NCBI GenBank assembly: GCA_003241475.1
Contig: QFQB01000031.1
Location: forward strand, 1-23,021
Length of the DNA: 23,021 nucleotides
Origin: Micavibrio aeruginosavorus
GTDB taxonomy: Bacteria > Pseudomonadota > Alphaproteobacteria > Micavibrionales > Micavibrionaceae
Direction of reading: 5' to 3'
Shown: piece by piece, positions 22,862-23,021 of the stretch
Numbering within the stretch: the first letter of the stretch is position 1
How the letters are laid out: every line of letters starts with the position of its first letter
The notes under the pieces: generated by a model
Told to the model about the DNA's origin: nothing
Seen by the model: the letters and a program-made list of their open reading frames with translations, nothing else
Databases searched by the model: none
Translations under genes and position numbers: made by a program

Positions 22862-23021
22862 TATTCACCGGCCTTTTTCTTGGCCTTTTTTGCCGCAGGG
22901 CTGATCTTGGCAGGAGGCAGCGCTTCGCCAGCGCCATTCCCTTCAATTACTGGCTGATCAACCGCCTTTTCCTTGCCCTCCTTATAGAGAGTATGGAGGT
23001 TTTCATCAAAGTCGTAAGCAT
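22861..23021 (-). CDS. C-terminal part of a late-operon protein, cut by the window edge
   Basis: The frame enters from the right edge and ends at TAA 22861-22863. The visible 52 residues (YDFDENLHTLYKEGKEK ... ending SPAAKKAKKKAGE) have a charged helix and a Pro/Ala/Lys-rich tail. It is probably the end of a small head-related gene, but nothing identifies it. Its stop overlaps the next gene's start, in keeping with the operon. The start codon is outside the window. Confidence 0.5.
   Translation of the reverse strand, partial: AYDFDENLHTLYKEGKEKAVDQPVIEGNGAGEALPPAKISPAAKKAKKKAGE

Noticed and set aside
1..23021. CRISPR array, rRNA, insertion sequence or diversity-generating retroelement
   Set aside because: No short regularly spaced repeats, rRNA-like sequence, transposase or reverse transcriptase motif is visible; the exoprotein repeats are protein modules, not CRISPR repeats.

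Overview
The window joins a bacterial chromosome to one end of an integrated tailed phage. The host is probably a Gram-negative proteobacterium. It has a two-partner-secretion (filamentous-haemagglutinin type) exoprotein gene, a tRNA-Val remnant with an encoded CCA, and a phage lysis cassette with an outer-membrane spanin lipoprotein. An alphaproteobacterium is a guess from the style of the proteins, not something the sequence proves.

Bases 1-5021 (minus strand) hold a very large, repeat-rich haemagglutinin-like exoprotein gene that runs off the left edge. It is broken by two single-base frame changes. One lies between the signal peptide and the mature protein, near 4922. The other lies after the TPS secretion domain, near 3698-3708. 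Bases 5022-5298 are non-coding. A roughly 50-base 3' piece of a tRNA-Val(GAC) gene lies at 5299-5348, and I read it as the attachment-site scar between host (left) and prophage (right). The intact tRNA copy and the integrase would then lie beyond the right edge.

Bases 5364-8793 (plus strand) are a tightly packed run of ten small phage genes with start/stop overlaps. Five encode cysteine-pair zinc-ribbon-like proteins, including a Lar-like domain and a DnaJ-type cysteine repeat. No replication, integrase or repressor gene is recognisable among them.

Bases 8780-23021 (minus strand) are the late region of a siphovirus, transcribed right to left. The order is: two small head-side genes, connector and head-closure proteins, an HK97-gp10-like protein, tail terminator, tail tube, and a lambda G/GT-like chaperone pair with a clear -1 frameshift site. 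Then come a 1093-residue tape measure, two distal-tail proteins and a tail fibre. Next is a complete lysis cassette (holin, membrane-anchored M15 endopeptidase, overlapping inner and outer spanins). Last are a 748-residue tail protein with two SGNH-esterase-like halves and a 51-residue protein. Nearly every late gene overlaps its neighbour by 1-4 bases, so the region is probably one long operon.

Most of the content is conventional phage biology. The points most worth following up are a textbook terminator hairpin inside the first codons of the endopeptidase gene, the A-AAA-AAC frameshift signal, the doubled SGNH tail protein, the tRNA/att scar with its testable prediction, and the cluster of unidentified zinc-ribbon proteins. 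I did not see a convincing wholly new system.
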